Source: CAZCZU01 sp964503475
Lineage (GTDB): Bacteria > Pseudomonadota > Zetaproteobacteria > Mariprofundales > Mariprofundaceae
Direction of reading: 5' to 3'
Length of the DNA: 17,401 nt
Assembly: GCA_964503475.1 (NCBI GenBank)
Contig: CAZCZU010000046.1
Coordinates: 1-17,401, forward strand
A program made the translations under genes and the position numbers. The notes under the pieces are model-generated. The model saw only the letters and a program-made list of their open reading frames with translations, was not told where the DNA came from and searched no databases. This document shows, in pieces, positions 1-6,709 of the stretch (its first letter is position 1; each line of letters begins with the position of its first letter).

Positions 1-44
1 TCCTTCCTCAGTTCTTGCTGAGTAAAGCATTTACACAGTTCAAT

Positions 45-935
45 TTACAGCCTCTTCAGCAGGGCTACCACCCCTTTCGGACCGACAAGGTGGCCGACAC
101 CGACCACGATCAGCGTATTGCCATCCTGTGCGGCCAGTTTTTCAATCCGGGGCAGCCAGTCTCTGTTGCGGGCATCCAGCAGCTTCCTCTTCAGCATCGG
201 GTAGTTGTGGAAGCCCTGTTTGATGAGCCTGTACATCCCCTCGGCATCACCCGCCTTCCACAAAGTCACCATTTGATCCGGGACGTCGGAGCCGTTCACC
301 TTCAGCTCCCCGACGGACTGCTCCAGCAGGTGCACCTGATTCGGACCATCCAGTGCCTTCAGCAGCGAGATCTGGAATTCAGGCCTTTCGAAGTAGAGCA
401 TGCGTTTGCCATCCTGCCTGGCCTTGTCCGAAAAGTGCTGATCCAGCCCGAACTCGGGCTTGTTGCCGGCCGCCTGGAAATCGAGCATGGAGATGAGCAT
501 GGCGCCGAACCAGGGTTTGAACGGCGTCAATTCGTTCGGGTTATGGCCCAGTCGTTTCAATGCGCTCTGAACCTTGGCGAAAAGCTCGGGAGAGATATGC
601 TCCTTGAGCGTCTTGCCGTCGGTATAGAGTGCCGAAATCAGCAGTTGCCGCTGCAGCTCCTTGGAATGGGTACCGTCGATATCGGTTTCGAGCACCAGTG
701 TGCCGCTGTTGCGGTAGGCATCCTGCATTACCTGGGGTAACGGATACTGTTCCGGGCCCAGCAGGTGTACGGAGCCAAGCAGATAGACCTTCCCGTGCGC
801 ACTCTCCAGTACCCAAAGTGGATGACGATCGACGGGTGCTTCAACCTGGGCTGTCTGAGCGGCACAGCCGGCCAGCAACAGTGCCAGCAGCATGCCTGCG
901 GCCATTTTTTTCAACACTGAGAACTCTCTTTTCAT
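45..935 (-). CDS. TraB/GumN-family lipoprotein
   Basis: Encodes 296 residues. The N-terminus is a lipoprotein signal: basic start (MKREFSVLKK), a hydrophobic stretch and the lipobox LLAGC with the acylated cysteine at residue 24, so the mature protein should be a membrane-anchored periplasmic lipoprotein. The next segment, HPLWVLESAHGKVYLLGSVH, and the C-terminal VVGVGHLVGPKGV carry the two short glycine-histidine motifs (GSVH and GVGH) expected in the TraB/GumN (Tiki-like) family. Known family members include metal-dependent proteases, but the substrate here is unknown. Length fits the family. The ATG at 935 is preceded by a purine-rich GGGGAGGGG ribosome binding site. It lies 68 bases downstream of the split membrane gene and is probably the last gene of the ZIP-DUF2202 operon. 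The family call is firm; activity is inferred. Confidence 0.85.
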   Translation of the reverse strand: MKREFSVLKKMAAGMLLALLLAGCAAQTAQVEAPVDRHPLWVLESAHGKVYLLGSVHLLGPEQYPLPQVMQDAYRNSGTLVLETDIDGTHSKELQRQLLISALYTDGKTLKEHISPELFAKVQSALKRLGHNPNELTPFKPWFGAMLISMLDFQAAGNKPEFGLDQHFSDKARQDGKRMLYFERPEFQISLLKALDGPNQVHLLEQSVGELKVNGSDVPDQMVTLWKAGDAEGMYRLIKQGFHNYPMLKRKLLDARNRDWLPRIEKLAAQDGNTLIVVGVGHLVGPKGVVALLKRL

Positions 936-1003
936 TTACCCCTCCCCGGAATCCCGATTTTTTGTAGATTAATCGCATGGATGCAGTAACAACTTGATCG
1001 GTA

Positions 1004-1252
1004 TCACATTGGCGGCTTTCTGCGCAGGGCGCGTGACCAGATCAGAAAGCCCGGGGCAAGGAGCAGGGCGTAGTCCGCCAGGTAACACCACTCAGCCGGT
1101 CCCGAGTGGCCATACGCCTCGATACCGGACTGCACCTCGAATCAGCGCCAGAAAGGGGATGCCAGGATGGTCGTGATAGCTGCCAATGGCAGGCAGCCGG
1201 TAAGGATGGCCAGGGCGATAGCGGCAGCTTTGAGGCGCTTCCGGAAATTCAC
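1004..1252 (-). pseudogene. Small membrane protein split by an in-frame TGA
   Basis: The frame opens with GTG at 1252, overlapping the TGA stop of the upstream gene by four bases (GTGA), with AGGAG four bases before it. It reads 36 codons (a hydrophobic helix ending ILASPFWR), hits TGA at 1144-1142, and continues in the same frame for 45 further codons to a TGA at 1006-1004. The second part includes FEVQSGIEAYGHSG, AEWCYLADYALLLAPGFLIW and a basic tail. Codons after the TGA keep the GC-rich third positions of real genes, so the two parts look like one 82-residue, two-helix membrane protein. A TGG-to-TGA change (giving FWRWFE) would explain it as a nonsense mutation or base error. Programmed readthrough or selenocysteine is a less likely alternative. 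Function is not recognised. Confidence 0.6.
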
Positions 1253-1542
1253 ACCACTCCTGGTCTGTTGGTGAGGAAGAGAATGACAAACAGGATCAGC
1301 ATAATGGCGACAGAGACGAGCCCTGCACGCACCAGCCAGCGCCTGAATGACCACCCTTTGACGATCAGTACCACGGCGGCGATGAAGAAGAGCAGGGCCC
1401 AGATCAGGTAGGGCAGGGTCACGACGATATCCTTGTCGCCGCCGCCAAGGTTGAGCCATCCCTCGGCCAGCATGAAAAAGAGCACCGGGGTGAACAGCAG
1501 CGGCAGGGCTGCAAGGGCTGCGTAGAGGAGCTTGGTTCGCAT
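1249..1542 (-). CDS. Small membrane protein, function unknown
   Basis: Encodes 97 residues with three hydrophobic segments at about residues 5-27, 41-61 and 72-91, separated by a glycine-rich loop (LNLGGGDKD) and a basic loop (KGWSFRRWLVR). By the positive-inside rule, the basic loop between helices 2 and 3 suggests a cytoplasmic location. I do not recognise a named family. The ATG at 1542 lies 25 bases downstream of the DUF2202 gene and its stop overlaps the GTG start of the next frame, so it appears to be co-transcribed and translationally coupled within the metal-transporter operon. It could be an accessory membrane subunit, but nothing in the sequence proves that. Confidence 0.6.
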   Translation of the reverse strand: MRTKLLYAALAALPLLFTPVLFFMLAEGWLNLGGGDKDIVVTLPYLIWALLFFIAAVVLIVKGWSFRRWLVRAGLVSVAIMLILFVILFLTNRPGVV

Positions 1543-1567
1543 ATAGGTTAAAGCCTGTGCAATTTAT

Positions 1568-2023
1568 TCAATCGGTGCGACCGCCCCTGTGGCGATGGCC
1601 GCGGCCGCCTTGTGAAGGGTTGCTTTGTGCGCCGCGTTCAAATGCCGGCAGATGCCGTTGCTGCGATGCCTCCTGCAGGTTGCGCAGCACCGTCCGGATA
1701 TCCGGACGATCCGTTGAAGCCAGTAGTCGGTCGTACATCTCGCCGTTGGCGATTTCCGCCGCGACACCGGCTTCGTAGGCGGCCTGCAGGGAGGGGTAAT
1801 GATCCACTCTGCCCGGCCACGGGTTGTCCGGGATGGCCAGGTCATATTGTTCGAACAGAGTGCGAAGCGCCTCGATGTGGCGTCCTTCGGCTTCGCGGAT
1901 ATTGATGAAAGGTCGTACCTCGCCAAAATCGTCAATCACCTGATCGTAGGTTGCCCAGGCGCGGTATTCATCGTCCAGGGCCTCATGCAGTGCTGCGATT
2001 TCCTGATCGGTTAGTTTGCTCAT
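1568..2023 (-). CDS. DUF2202 ferritin-like protein
   Basis: Encodes 151 residues. The helical region carries carboxylate/histidine motifs of a ferritin-like four-helix bundle: DDEYRAWATYD in the first helix, REAEGRHIEAL (ExxH type) in the second, AAEIANGEMYDRLL in the third and LQEASQQRHLPAF in the last. This pattern fits DUF2202, a ferritin-like family of unknown activity thought to bind a di-metal centre. The C-terminal tail is glycine-, arginine- and histidine-rich (GGRGHRHRGG). The ATG at 2023 is preferred over an upstream TTG because GGAGG sits eight bases before it, embedded in the last codons and stop of the ZIP gene. Translation is therefore probably linked to the transporter. Iron or manganese storage or redox is an inference from the fold and neighbour. 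Confidence 0.85.
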   Translation of the reverse strand: MSKLTDQEIAALHEALDDEYRAWATYDQVIDDFGEVRPFINIREAEGRHIEALRTLFEQYDLAIPDNPWPGRVDHYPSLQAAYEAGVAAEIANGEMYDRLLASTDRPDIRTVLRNLQEASQQRHLPAFERGAQSNPSQGGRGHRHRGGRTD

Positions 2024-2027
2024 GTTT

Positions 2028-2765
2028 CTATCCTCCAAAATGAAAGAGTGAGATGGTACCGATGCCTGCCAGCATCAGGATTAATTGCTGCCATGCGGCC
2101 GTGAACGTAGTTCGGCGATGCAGTGTAGGGATCAGGTCTGCCGCCGCGATATAGATGAAGCTGGCGGCAGAGATTGCCAGGATATAGGGCACTGCCAGAT
2201 GCATTTCGCTCAGCCAGAAGTAGGCCATGATAGCCCCTGGAAGGGTGGCGCTGGCTGACAGGCCGTTGAATAGTATCGCCTTGCCGGGGCTGTAACCGTT
2301 GTCGAGCAGGATGGCAAAATCGCCGACTTCCTGCGGAATCTCATGGGCGACGACAGCCAGGGCGGTAGCGATACCCAGTGGTATGGAAACAAGAAATGCG
2401 GCTGCGATGACCACGCCATCGACGAAATTGTGGAAGGCATCTCCAATCAGGATCAGTGGACCGGCACTTCCGTGCACCTCACACTCCGCCTCGTGGCAGT
2501 GGCGCCAGAGTACAAATTTTTCAAGCATGAAAAAGAACACCATGCCCACCAGTATCGTGGTAGTTATTGCCCGGGCGGGAGCCTGTGCCAGCCCGGCGGG
2601 TATCATGCCGAGGAAGGCTGCGCCTAGCAGGGTGCCGGCCGCATAGCTGACAAGATATGGCACCAGTGATCTGCGCCTGTTTTCGGGAAAGAGCAGTATC
2701 AGGGCAGCACCGCCAATGGCACCGATGCTGCCCAATACGCTGAATCCAATAATCCACAGTAGCAT
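2028..2765 (-). CDS. ZIP family metal transporter
   Basis: Encodes 245 residues with about seven to eight membrane segments. The two diagnostic ZIP helices are present: HNFVDG at residues 112-117 and HEIPQE at 141-146, followed by VGDFAILL, which resembles the HExPHExGD signature of the LIV-1-type ZIP proteins. Between helices 3 and 4 is a metal-binding-looking loop with His89, Cys90, His91, Cys95 and His98. The family imports divalent cations such as zinc, iron or manganese into the cytoplasm; the actual metal cannot be read from the sequence. The ATG at 2765 is chosen because the open frame further upstream is only the complement of the divergent YdjM-type gene. It is the likely first gene of the operon continuing to the DUF2202 protein. 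Confidence 0.9.
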   Translation of the reverse strand: MLLWIIGFSVLGSIGAIGGAALILLFPENRRRSLVPYLVSYAAGTLLGAAFLGMIPAGLAQAPARAITTTILVGMVFFFMLEKFVLWRHCHEAECEVHGSAGPLILIGDAFHNFVDGVVIAAAFLVSIPLGIATALAVVAHEIPQEVGDFAILLDNGYSPGKAILFNGLSASATLPGAIMAYFWLSEMHLAVPYILAISAASFIYIAAADLIPTLHRRTTFTAAWQQLILMLAGIGTISLFHFGG

Positions 2766-2861
2766 GAGCCCTGCCTTTGGTGTTTGCTTCGGCCATCGAG
2801 TGGATGGCGGCCTGACCAGACATTGTAGACGATATTTTTCACGGGGATGGAGGAACAGACG

Positions 2862-3356
2862 ATGATGGGACGCAGCCACATGGCTATCGGGGCTGCCAGC
2901 GGCTTTGCCACTGCCCCCTCGATGGAGACGGCATGGATTGCCGCCGGCGTCGCTGCCTACGGCGCCCTGTGGCCGGATGTGGATACCACCAGTAGCAAGA
3001 TGGGGCGGGCGCTGATGCCGTTCTCCTGGTTTTTCTCGCTGTTCGTCGAGCATCGCGGTGCCACCCATTCACTGATCGGCACCGGCATCGCCGCCGCCAT
3101 CGTCTATGGCCTCTGGGTTATCCTGCAGCAGGCCTTCGGTATCTATTTGAATCCGTACATCCCCATCGCCTTCATGGTCGGCTACGCCTCTCACATTCTG
3201 GCCGACATGCTGACCAACAGCGGCGTGCAACTGCTCTGGCCGCTGAAGGGGCGCAATCGCATTGCCAATCTCGCTTCGACGGGCGGTGTGATGGAGACGA
3301 TCGTTGTAGCTACTCTCACCATCGGCATTGTTATCGTTCGATTGGAATGGCTATAA
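2862..3356 (+). CDS. YdjM-type membrane metal-dependent hydrolase
   Basis: Encodes 164 residues. Motifs in order: MGRSHMAIGAA at the N-terminus, WPDVDTTSSKMGR, EHRGATHSL, and GYASHILADMLTNSGVQLLWPL. The conserved histidines and aspartates embedded in hydrophobic helices match the DUF457/YdjM family of membrane-bound predicted metal-dependent hydrolases; E. coli YdjM is LexA-regulated. The substrate is unknown. An ATG at 2847 is in frame, but GGAGG at 2849-2853 lies eight bases ahead of ATG 2862, which is the better start. The gene diverges from the ZIP transporter with a 96-base shared upstream region. I saw no clear LexA box there. It converges on the next minus-strand gene with a 27-base gap. 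Confidence 0.85.
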   Translation: MMGRSHMAIGAASGFATAPSMETAWIAAGVAAYGALWPDVDTTSSKMGRALMPFSWFFSLFVEHRGATHSLIGTGIAAAIVYGLWVILQQAFGIYLNPYIPIAFMVGYASHILADMLTNSGVQLLWPLKGRNRIANLASTGGVMETIVVATLTIGIVIVRLEWL

Positions 3357-3383
3357 GTGCCAAGCACATGAATTGATTACGAA

Positions 3384-3809
3384 CTACGGATTGAGTTTGC
3401 TATAGACCAGATATCCGATCAGAAAAGCCAACATTATAGGGTGGTAGAAAAAGGAGCGGATTCGATCCCCGATACCCAGACGGCGAGCCTTGATTTTGAG
3501 CTCGGCTCTGCACGTCTGTTCGGGAACTTCGATGAACAGCGAAAACGTTTGTACCTCACCGTTGTTGAGGGGATCGAGTCTCAGGTCATCGTCAGAGCCT
3601 AGGAAGCTTCCACTACGATCGAAGTAATTTACCTCGGTTTCCAGGTTCACGAGTGCTGCATTGGAGATGTTTCTGACCTGAAATTGCAGTTCCGGAGCAT
3701 AAACAATGTCTCCATCCTCTGTTTTATCTCTAATATCCCTTATGATCAGGGGGGTGAGCTGAATCAGCTTGCTATCATATTGCGTGGCGATGTCATTGGT
3801 GTGAATCAT
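3384..3809 (-). CDS. C-terminally anchored hypothetical protein, beta-rich domain
   Basis: Encodes 141 residues. There is no signal peptide. Residues of about 30-112 alternate hydrophobic and polar in a beta-strand pattern (LQFQVRNISNAALVNLETEVNYFD, then EVQTFSLFIEVPEQTCRAELKIKAR), reminiscent of FxLYD or other immunoglobulin-like domains. The C-terminus has one hydrophobic segment (IMLAFLIGYLVYS), suggesting a tail anchor. The ATG at 3809 has AAAGGA a few bases upstream. Base composition is visibly more AT-rich than in the flanking ZIP or antiporter genes, hinting at acquired DNA. It lies 47 bases after the zinc-ribbon membrane gene on the same strand. No specific function is recognised; the domain comparison is from pattern only. 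Confidence 0.6.
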   Translation of the reverse strand: MIHTNDIATQYDSKLIQLTPLIIRDIRDKTEDGDIVYAPELQFQVRNISNAALVNLETEVNYFDRSGSFLGSDDDLRLDPLNNGEVQTFSLFIEVPEQTCRAELKIKARRLGIGDRIRSFFYHPIMLAFLIGYLVYSKLNP

Positions 3810-3856
3810 TGCAGTCCTTTAGACTTGATATTGTTGAGTACTTACGTGGCGAATTT

Positions 3857-4162
3857 TCATTTCATGATGAGCGGTACATACCGCACATAAAGCCAAATAA
3901 TGGGCAAAGTTGATATGAGTGCGGCAGCAGTAAACACGATGACTATTGATCCCATTTCAGGGTGAAACAGGTATATGGCAGCGCCCCCACCAATGAGCGG
4001 AGGAATGAAACCAAAAACGGCAGCAATGAATACGGGCCACCATGGAGTGCCCAGAGATGCGCCACAGTTGTCGCATGAGATGGTCTTTGAGGCCCTTAGG
4101 AACAGCTTTTGCCAGACAGTAATGGTTGCCCGTCCACATCGAGGGCATTGGCAAGATTTCAT
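3857..4162 (-). CDS. Zinc-ribbon membrane protein, hypothetical
   Basis: Encodes 101 residues. The N-terminus has a four-cysteine zinc ribbon: CQCPRCG near residue 4 and CDNCG near residue 30, separated by about 23 residues. Two hydrophobic segments follow (about 42-67 and 72-94), and the protein ends in a short basic tail. The arrangement, a cytosolic zinc ribbon followed by two membrane helices, is common among small uncharacterised bacterial membrane proteins. The ATG at 4162 is preceded by GAGGGG with a seven-base spacer. The gene starts only 16 bases after the ceramidase-like gene stops, so the two are probably co-transcribed. Role unknown. Confidence 0.65.
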   Translation of the reverse strand: MKSCQCPRCGRATITVWQKLFLRASKTISCDNCGASLGTPWWPVFIAAVFGFIPPLIGGGAAIYLFHPEMGSIVIVFTAAALISTLPIIWLYVRYVPLIMK

Positions 4163-4178
4163 AATGACACCCCTCGGT

Positions 4179-4961
4179 TCAATATGCTTGCTCCTCTAAT
4201 GCCTCGCTGGGGCCTTCTGACGAGCGTGCTGGAACAGCGTAGATGATGCATAGCACTGCTAATGCAGCCGCCAGATGTTTGACGGCGTGGCCGCTGATGC
4301 CGTGGGTGATCGAGAAGAGCTGTGGATCGAGAAATTCGAGGACCTTGGCCAGGAAATAGAAGGCGAATGATGCGATCAGCAGCCGATTGTTCAGGTAACG
4401 CGATTTGAACATGGCCAGCAGGAACGGGATCAGCAGCACCGGCAGGAACTGCACCAGTACATACGGGCGCAGGTCGCCCCGGCCAAGCGATTCGGTCCAC
4501 GACCAGTAAAGGGTCGATGCTGCCCCGAAAAACACCAGCGCCCACAGCAGGTAGAGCCTTGGCGTGCGGAACACGCGTTCGTTCAGCAGCAGCGAGAAGA
4601 AGGCCATGAAGGCCACAGCCATCGGCAGCCGATCCCACAGCAGCGTCGCGTTGTTCGGCGCATAGTGATAGTAGGCCGAGCCAAGCCCGACCATCATGAC
4701 ACCGACACACAACACCAGATAGCCGTGCGCGCTCTCTGGATGCGCCAGCCTTGGGTAGCGCAGCAGCCCGAGCATGCCGATGGCCAGAAATGGCAGATTG
4801 GAAAAGACGTTCCAGAAGTTGCTGATCCCGAACAATTCCCGTGCGTCGGCAAACAGGTGATAGGCGGGATCCTGGGCAATCGGGCCAGTAAACAGCAGTG
4901 CTATAACGGCGGCTACCGAGATGCCTACGAGAACTGCACAGCGCTTTTCATGAGATGACAT
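4179..4961 (-). CDS. Alkaline ceramidase-like membrane hydrolase
   Basis: Encodes 260 residues with about seven hydrophobic helices. It carries every residue expected for the ceramidase/CREST metal site: Ser95 and His99 in SAYYHY, Asp110 in WDRLPM, and His225 and His229 in GHAVKH. This matches the S-x3-H, D, H-x3-H pattern that binds catalytic zinc in eukaryotic alkaline ceramidases (ACER3). Those enzymes cleave the amide bond of ceramides. Most Gram-negative bacteria lack sphingolipids, so the natural substrate may be another membrane amide lipid. ATG 4961 is chosen over the upstream in-frame ATG at 4997 because AGGAGG lies four bases before it. The 148-base upstream region is rich in inverted repeats. 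The gene is followed after 16 bases by the zinc-ribbon membrane gene. Confidence 0.8.
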   Translation of the reverse strand: MSSHEKRCAVLVGISVAAVIALLFTGPIAQDPAYHLFADARELFGISNFWNVFSNLPFLAIGMLGLLRYPRLAHPESAHGYLVLCVGVMMVGLGSAYYHYAPNNATLLWDRLPMAVAFMAFFSLLLNERVFRTPRLYLLWALVFFGAASTLYWSWTESLGRGDLRPYVLVQFLPVLLIPFLLAMFKSRYLNNRLLIASFAFYFLAKVLEFLDPQLFSITHGISGHAVKHLAAALAVLCIIYAVPARSSEGPSEALEEQAY

Positions 4962-4990
4962 TTTGCCTCCTGGCTCCAGTCGGGTGACCG

Positions 4991-5082
4991 GAAACAAAGA
5001 GTGATGCGATCAGGATCGGTCAACAATCGCACGAATGAGGTAGCTTTGTTTCGGCTTGTCAGAGAGCCAATCAAGCCTGATC
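4991..5082 (-). promoter_or_regulatory. Structured leader upstream of the ceramidase gene
   Basis: The 148-base gap 4962-5109 contains several perfect inverted repeats. GAAACAAAG (4991-4999) pairs with CTTTGTTTC (5044-5052), and inside it TGCGAT (5005-5010) pairs with ATCGCA (5026-5031). Outside it GGCTTG (5053-5058) pairs with CAAGCC (5072-5077). GATCAGG (5008-5014) could instead pair with CCTGATC (5076-5082), which would disrupt the other stems. It may act as a leader RNA with alternative folds or as the 3' end of the preceding gene. I see no U-tract directly after the main stem, so it is not a standard rho-independent terminator. Confidence 0.4.
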
Positions 5083-5109
5083 CCATTTATGTTGGCCTAA
5101 AAAGAATAT

Positions 5110-5649
5110 TTAGCGTTTAGCATCGGAAAGTTGGTCAGTGAGTACGCGCTTGGCGATAGTTAGTCGTTGCGCCCGAGGTGTATTCCGGAGGTCGCCGAAG
5201 ATTTCTAACGCTCGGCTGTAGGGTTCAAAGTCAGGGTTGAGTGTTGGTGCATGGCAAGCGAGATACCACAATTGTAATACGGAAGCCTCAATTGAGAGCT
5301 GGCCAAAATTACTAAGGTTCATCGTTGCCCAGAATGCAACGGACTCAGTTTCTTTTGGGTCAAAGTCGAGTGTCGTGTTCGCATCGGTTTTTGCGTGCTT
5401 CAAAAAGTTCTGTGTTTTACGAATGATTTGGAAATACTCACTCGCTGAAATCTTATTGTCTTCTTGAGCAAATTTGTCCCATGACAAGTCAGGATGATCA
5501 ATCTCTACTAAGTTTGAAATGATTATCGAGGCAGCTCCAACTAAGGTATGCACGGCGATTGGGTCACTGCCATCGAAGAGTAGTCGGATGGCCATATCAA
5601 GCTGCCGCCGCGCAGCATCAATCTTGCAAATGTGGATGAGCTCGCTCAT
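5110..5649 (-). CDS. Hypothetical protein downstream of arsM
   Basis: Encodes 179 residues, predicted mostly helical, with no signal peptide or membrane helix. Notable segments are AARRQLDMAIRLLFDGSDP near the N-terminus, AVHTLVGAASIIISNL, and QNFLKHAKTDANTTLDFDP, which resembles a recurring motif (a lysine-histidine followed by acidic residues) of a widespread uncharacterised family. I do not recognise a function. ATG 5649 follows the arsM stop by seven bases, but no good ribosome binding site is visible, so translational coupling to arsM is possible. The frame stays open upstream, but there it only shadows arsM. Base and codon use is more AT-rich than in arsM, suggesting a later insertion next to the arsenic pair. 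No canonical integron attC site was found downstream. Confidence 0.65.
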   Translation of the reverse strand: MSELIHICKIDAARRQLDMAIRLLFDGSDPIAVHTLVGAASIIISNLVEIDHPDLSWDKFAQEDNKISASEYFQIIRKTQNFLKHAKTDANTTLDFDPKETESVAFWATMNLSNFGQLSIEASVLQLWYLACHAPTLNPDFEPYSRALEIFGDLRNTPRAQRLTIAKRVLTDQLSDAKR

Positions 5650-5656
5650 TAAGCTG

Positions 5657-6709
5657 TTAGCAGCAAGAGCTGCTGTTTTCTGATTTGTCGGCGGCAGCCG
5701 GAGCAGGAACGCAGTCAAAGGCGCCATAGTGCACCGAACGATCGCCGCTGATGGTGAAGTGGGGTGCAAAGCGAGTCTCCTCCAGCATAGCGGCGGTGTT
5801 GCCGCAGACCAGCATCGGCTTGCCGGTGAAGAGGCGGTGGTGGTCATCCAGATCAAAATGATGCGGATGGCCGCTGATGCTGCCCTTGTAGACGGCGACC
5901 TGGCCGTAGTCCTCGCAGATATCCTCCAGTGAAGCGAGCTTGAAGGCGCGCACGGTGACAGAGTCGAAGGCGATCATGCCGATCCGGGCCTCGATCTCGG
6001 GATTGTCGATGGTGATCGGGGCCTTGCTGGTGATGCGGTAATCCGGGCAGCCGAGCTCGGTCATCAGGCGGCGGAAATCCTCGATGTACAGGGCACCACC
6101 CAGGCACTCGCCGTGCAGGACCGGATCGCTGGTCAGATGGGCCGGCACACGGCGGTCGGCGAAGACATCGGAGAAGTAGAGTTCACCGTCGGGCTTCAGC
6201 ACCCGGAAGATCTCGGCAAAGACATCCCGCTTGGCGGGGGAGAGATTGATCACGCAGTTGGAGACCACTACATCGATGCTTTCATCCTCGATACCGAGTC
6301 CCTTAAGGTCTTCGATGAAGCCCTGGCGGAACTCGACGTTTGGCTGGCTGAAACCGAACTTCTTCGTGTGGTAGTCGATGTACTCGGTGGCGACAGCAAG
6401 CTGCTCGTCGGTCATGTCCACGCCGATCACCCGGCCCGTCTTGCCGACCAGTTTGGAGAGGATATAGACATCGCGGCCACTGCCGCAGCCGAGGTCGAGC
6501 ACGGTTTTACCTTCCAGCAGGGGAGGGATCGGCGAGCCGCAGCCGTAGAAGCGGGATACCACTTCGTCGTGCAGGCTGGCCATGATCGCCTTGATCTCGG
6601 GGTCGATACCGTCCGGATCGCAGCAGCAGGCGTTGGTCTGCAGGTCGCTCGATTTGCTTAGCACCTTGCCGTAATACTCTTTCAGGTTGTCGTGGGTTGC
6701 CGTGGTCAT
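5657..6709 (-). CDS. arsM: Arsenite methyltransferase
   Basis: Encodes a 350-residue cytosolic SAM-dependent methyltransferase. The Rossmann SAM motif is VLDLGCGSGRD at 70-80, followed by VIGVDMT. The arsenic-binding cysteines are in place: a cysteine triplet at 28-30, Cys57 in FYGCG, Cys152 in SNCVINL and Cys202 in GECLGG. Their spacing follows that of the four conserved cysteines of characterised ArsM. The C-terminus ends in SSSCC, as in many ArsM proteins. The enzyme converts As(III) stepwise to methylated arsenicals, giving resistance and volatile products. ATG 6709 overlaps the TGA of the aquaglyceroporin gene (ATGA), with GGAGG ten bases upstream, so the two are translationally coupled. 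No ArsR repressor or ArsB/Acr3 pump is in the window. Confidence 0.95.
   Translation of the reverse strand: MTTATHDNLKEYYGKVLSKSSDLQTNACCCDPDGIDPEIKAIMASLHDEVVSRFYGCGSPIPPLLEGKTVLDLGCGSGRDVYILSKLVGKTGRVIGVDMTDEQLAVATEYIDYHTKKFGFSQPNVEFRQGFIEDLKGLGIEDESIDVVVSNCVINLSPAKRDVFAEIFRVLKPDGELYFSDVFADRRVPAHLTSDPVLHGECLGGALYIEDFRRLMTELGCPDYRITSKAPITIDNPEIEARIGMIAFDSVTVRAFKLASLEDICEDYGQVAVYKGSISGHPHHFDLDDHHRLFTGKPMLVCGNTAAMLEETRFAPHFTISGDRSVHYGAFDCVPAPAAADKSENSSSCC

Noticed and set aside
7..22. Terminator hairpin after the TraB-family gene
   Set aside because: CTCAG/CTGAG is only five base pairs and has no U-tract on the minus-strand transcript.
2766..3068. N-terminal extension of the ZIP transporter
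   Set aside because: The open frame continues, but the peptide is not membrane-like and is complementary to the YdjM-type gene; ATG 2765 gives the normal ZIP start.
4962..5109. Integron attC site after the unknown gene
   Set aside because: The nested inverted repeats suggested one, but no pair of RYYYAAC and GTTRRRY boxes could be found in the right places.
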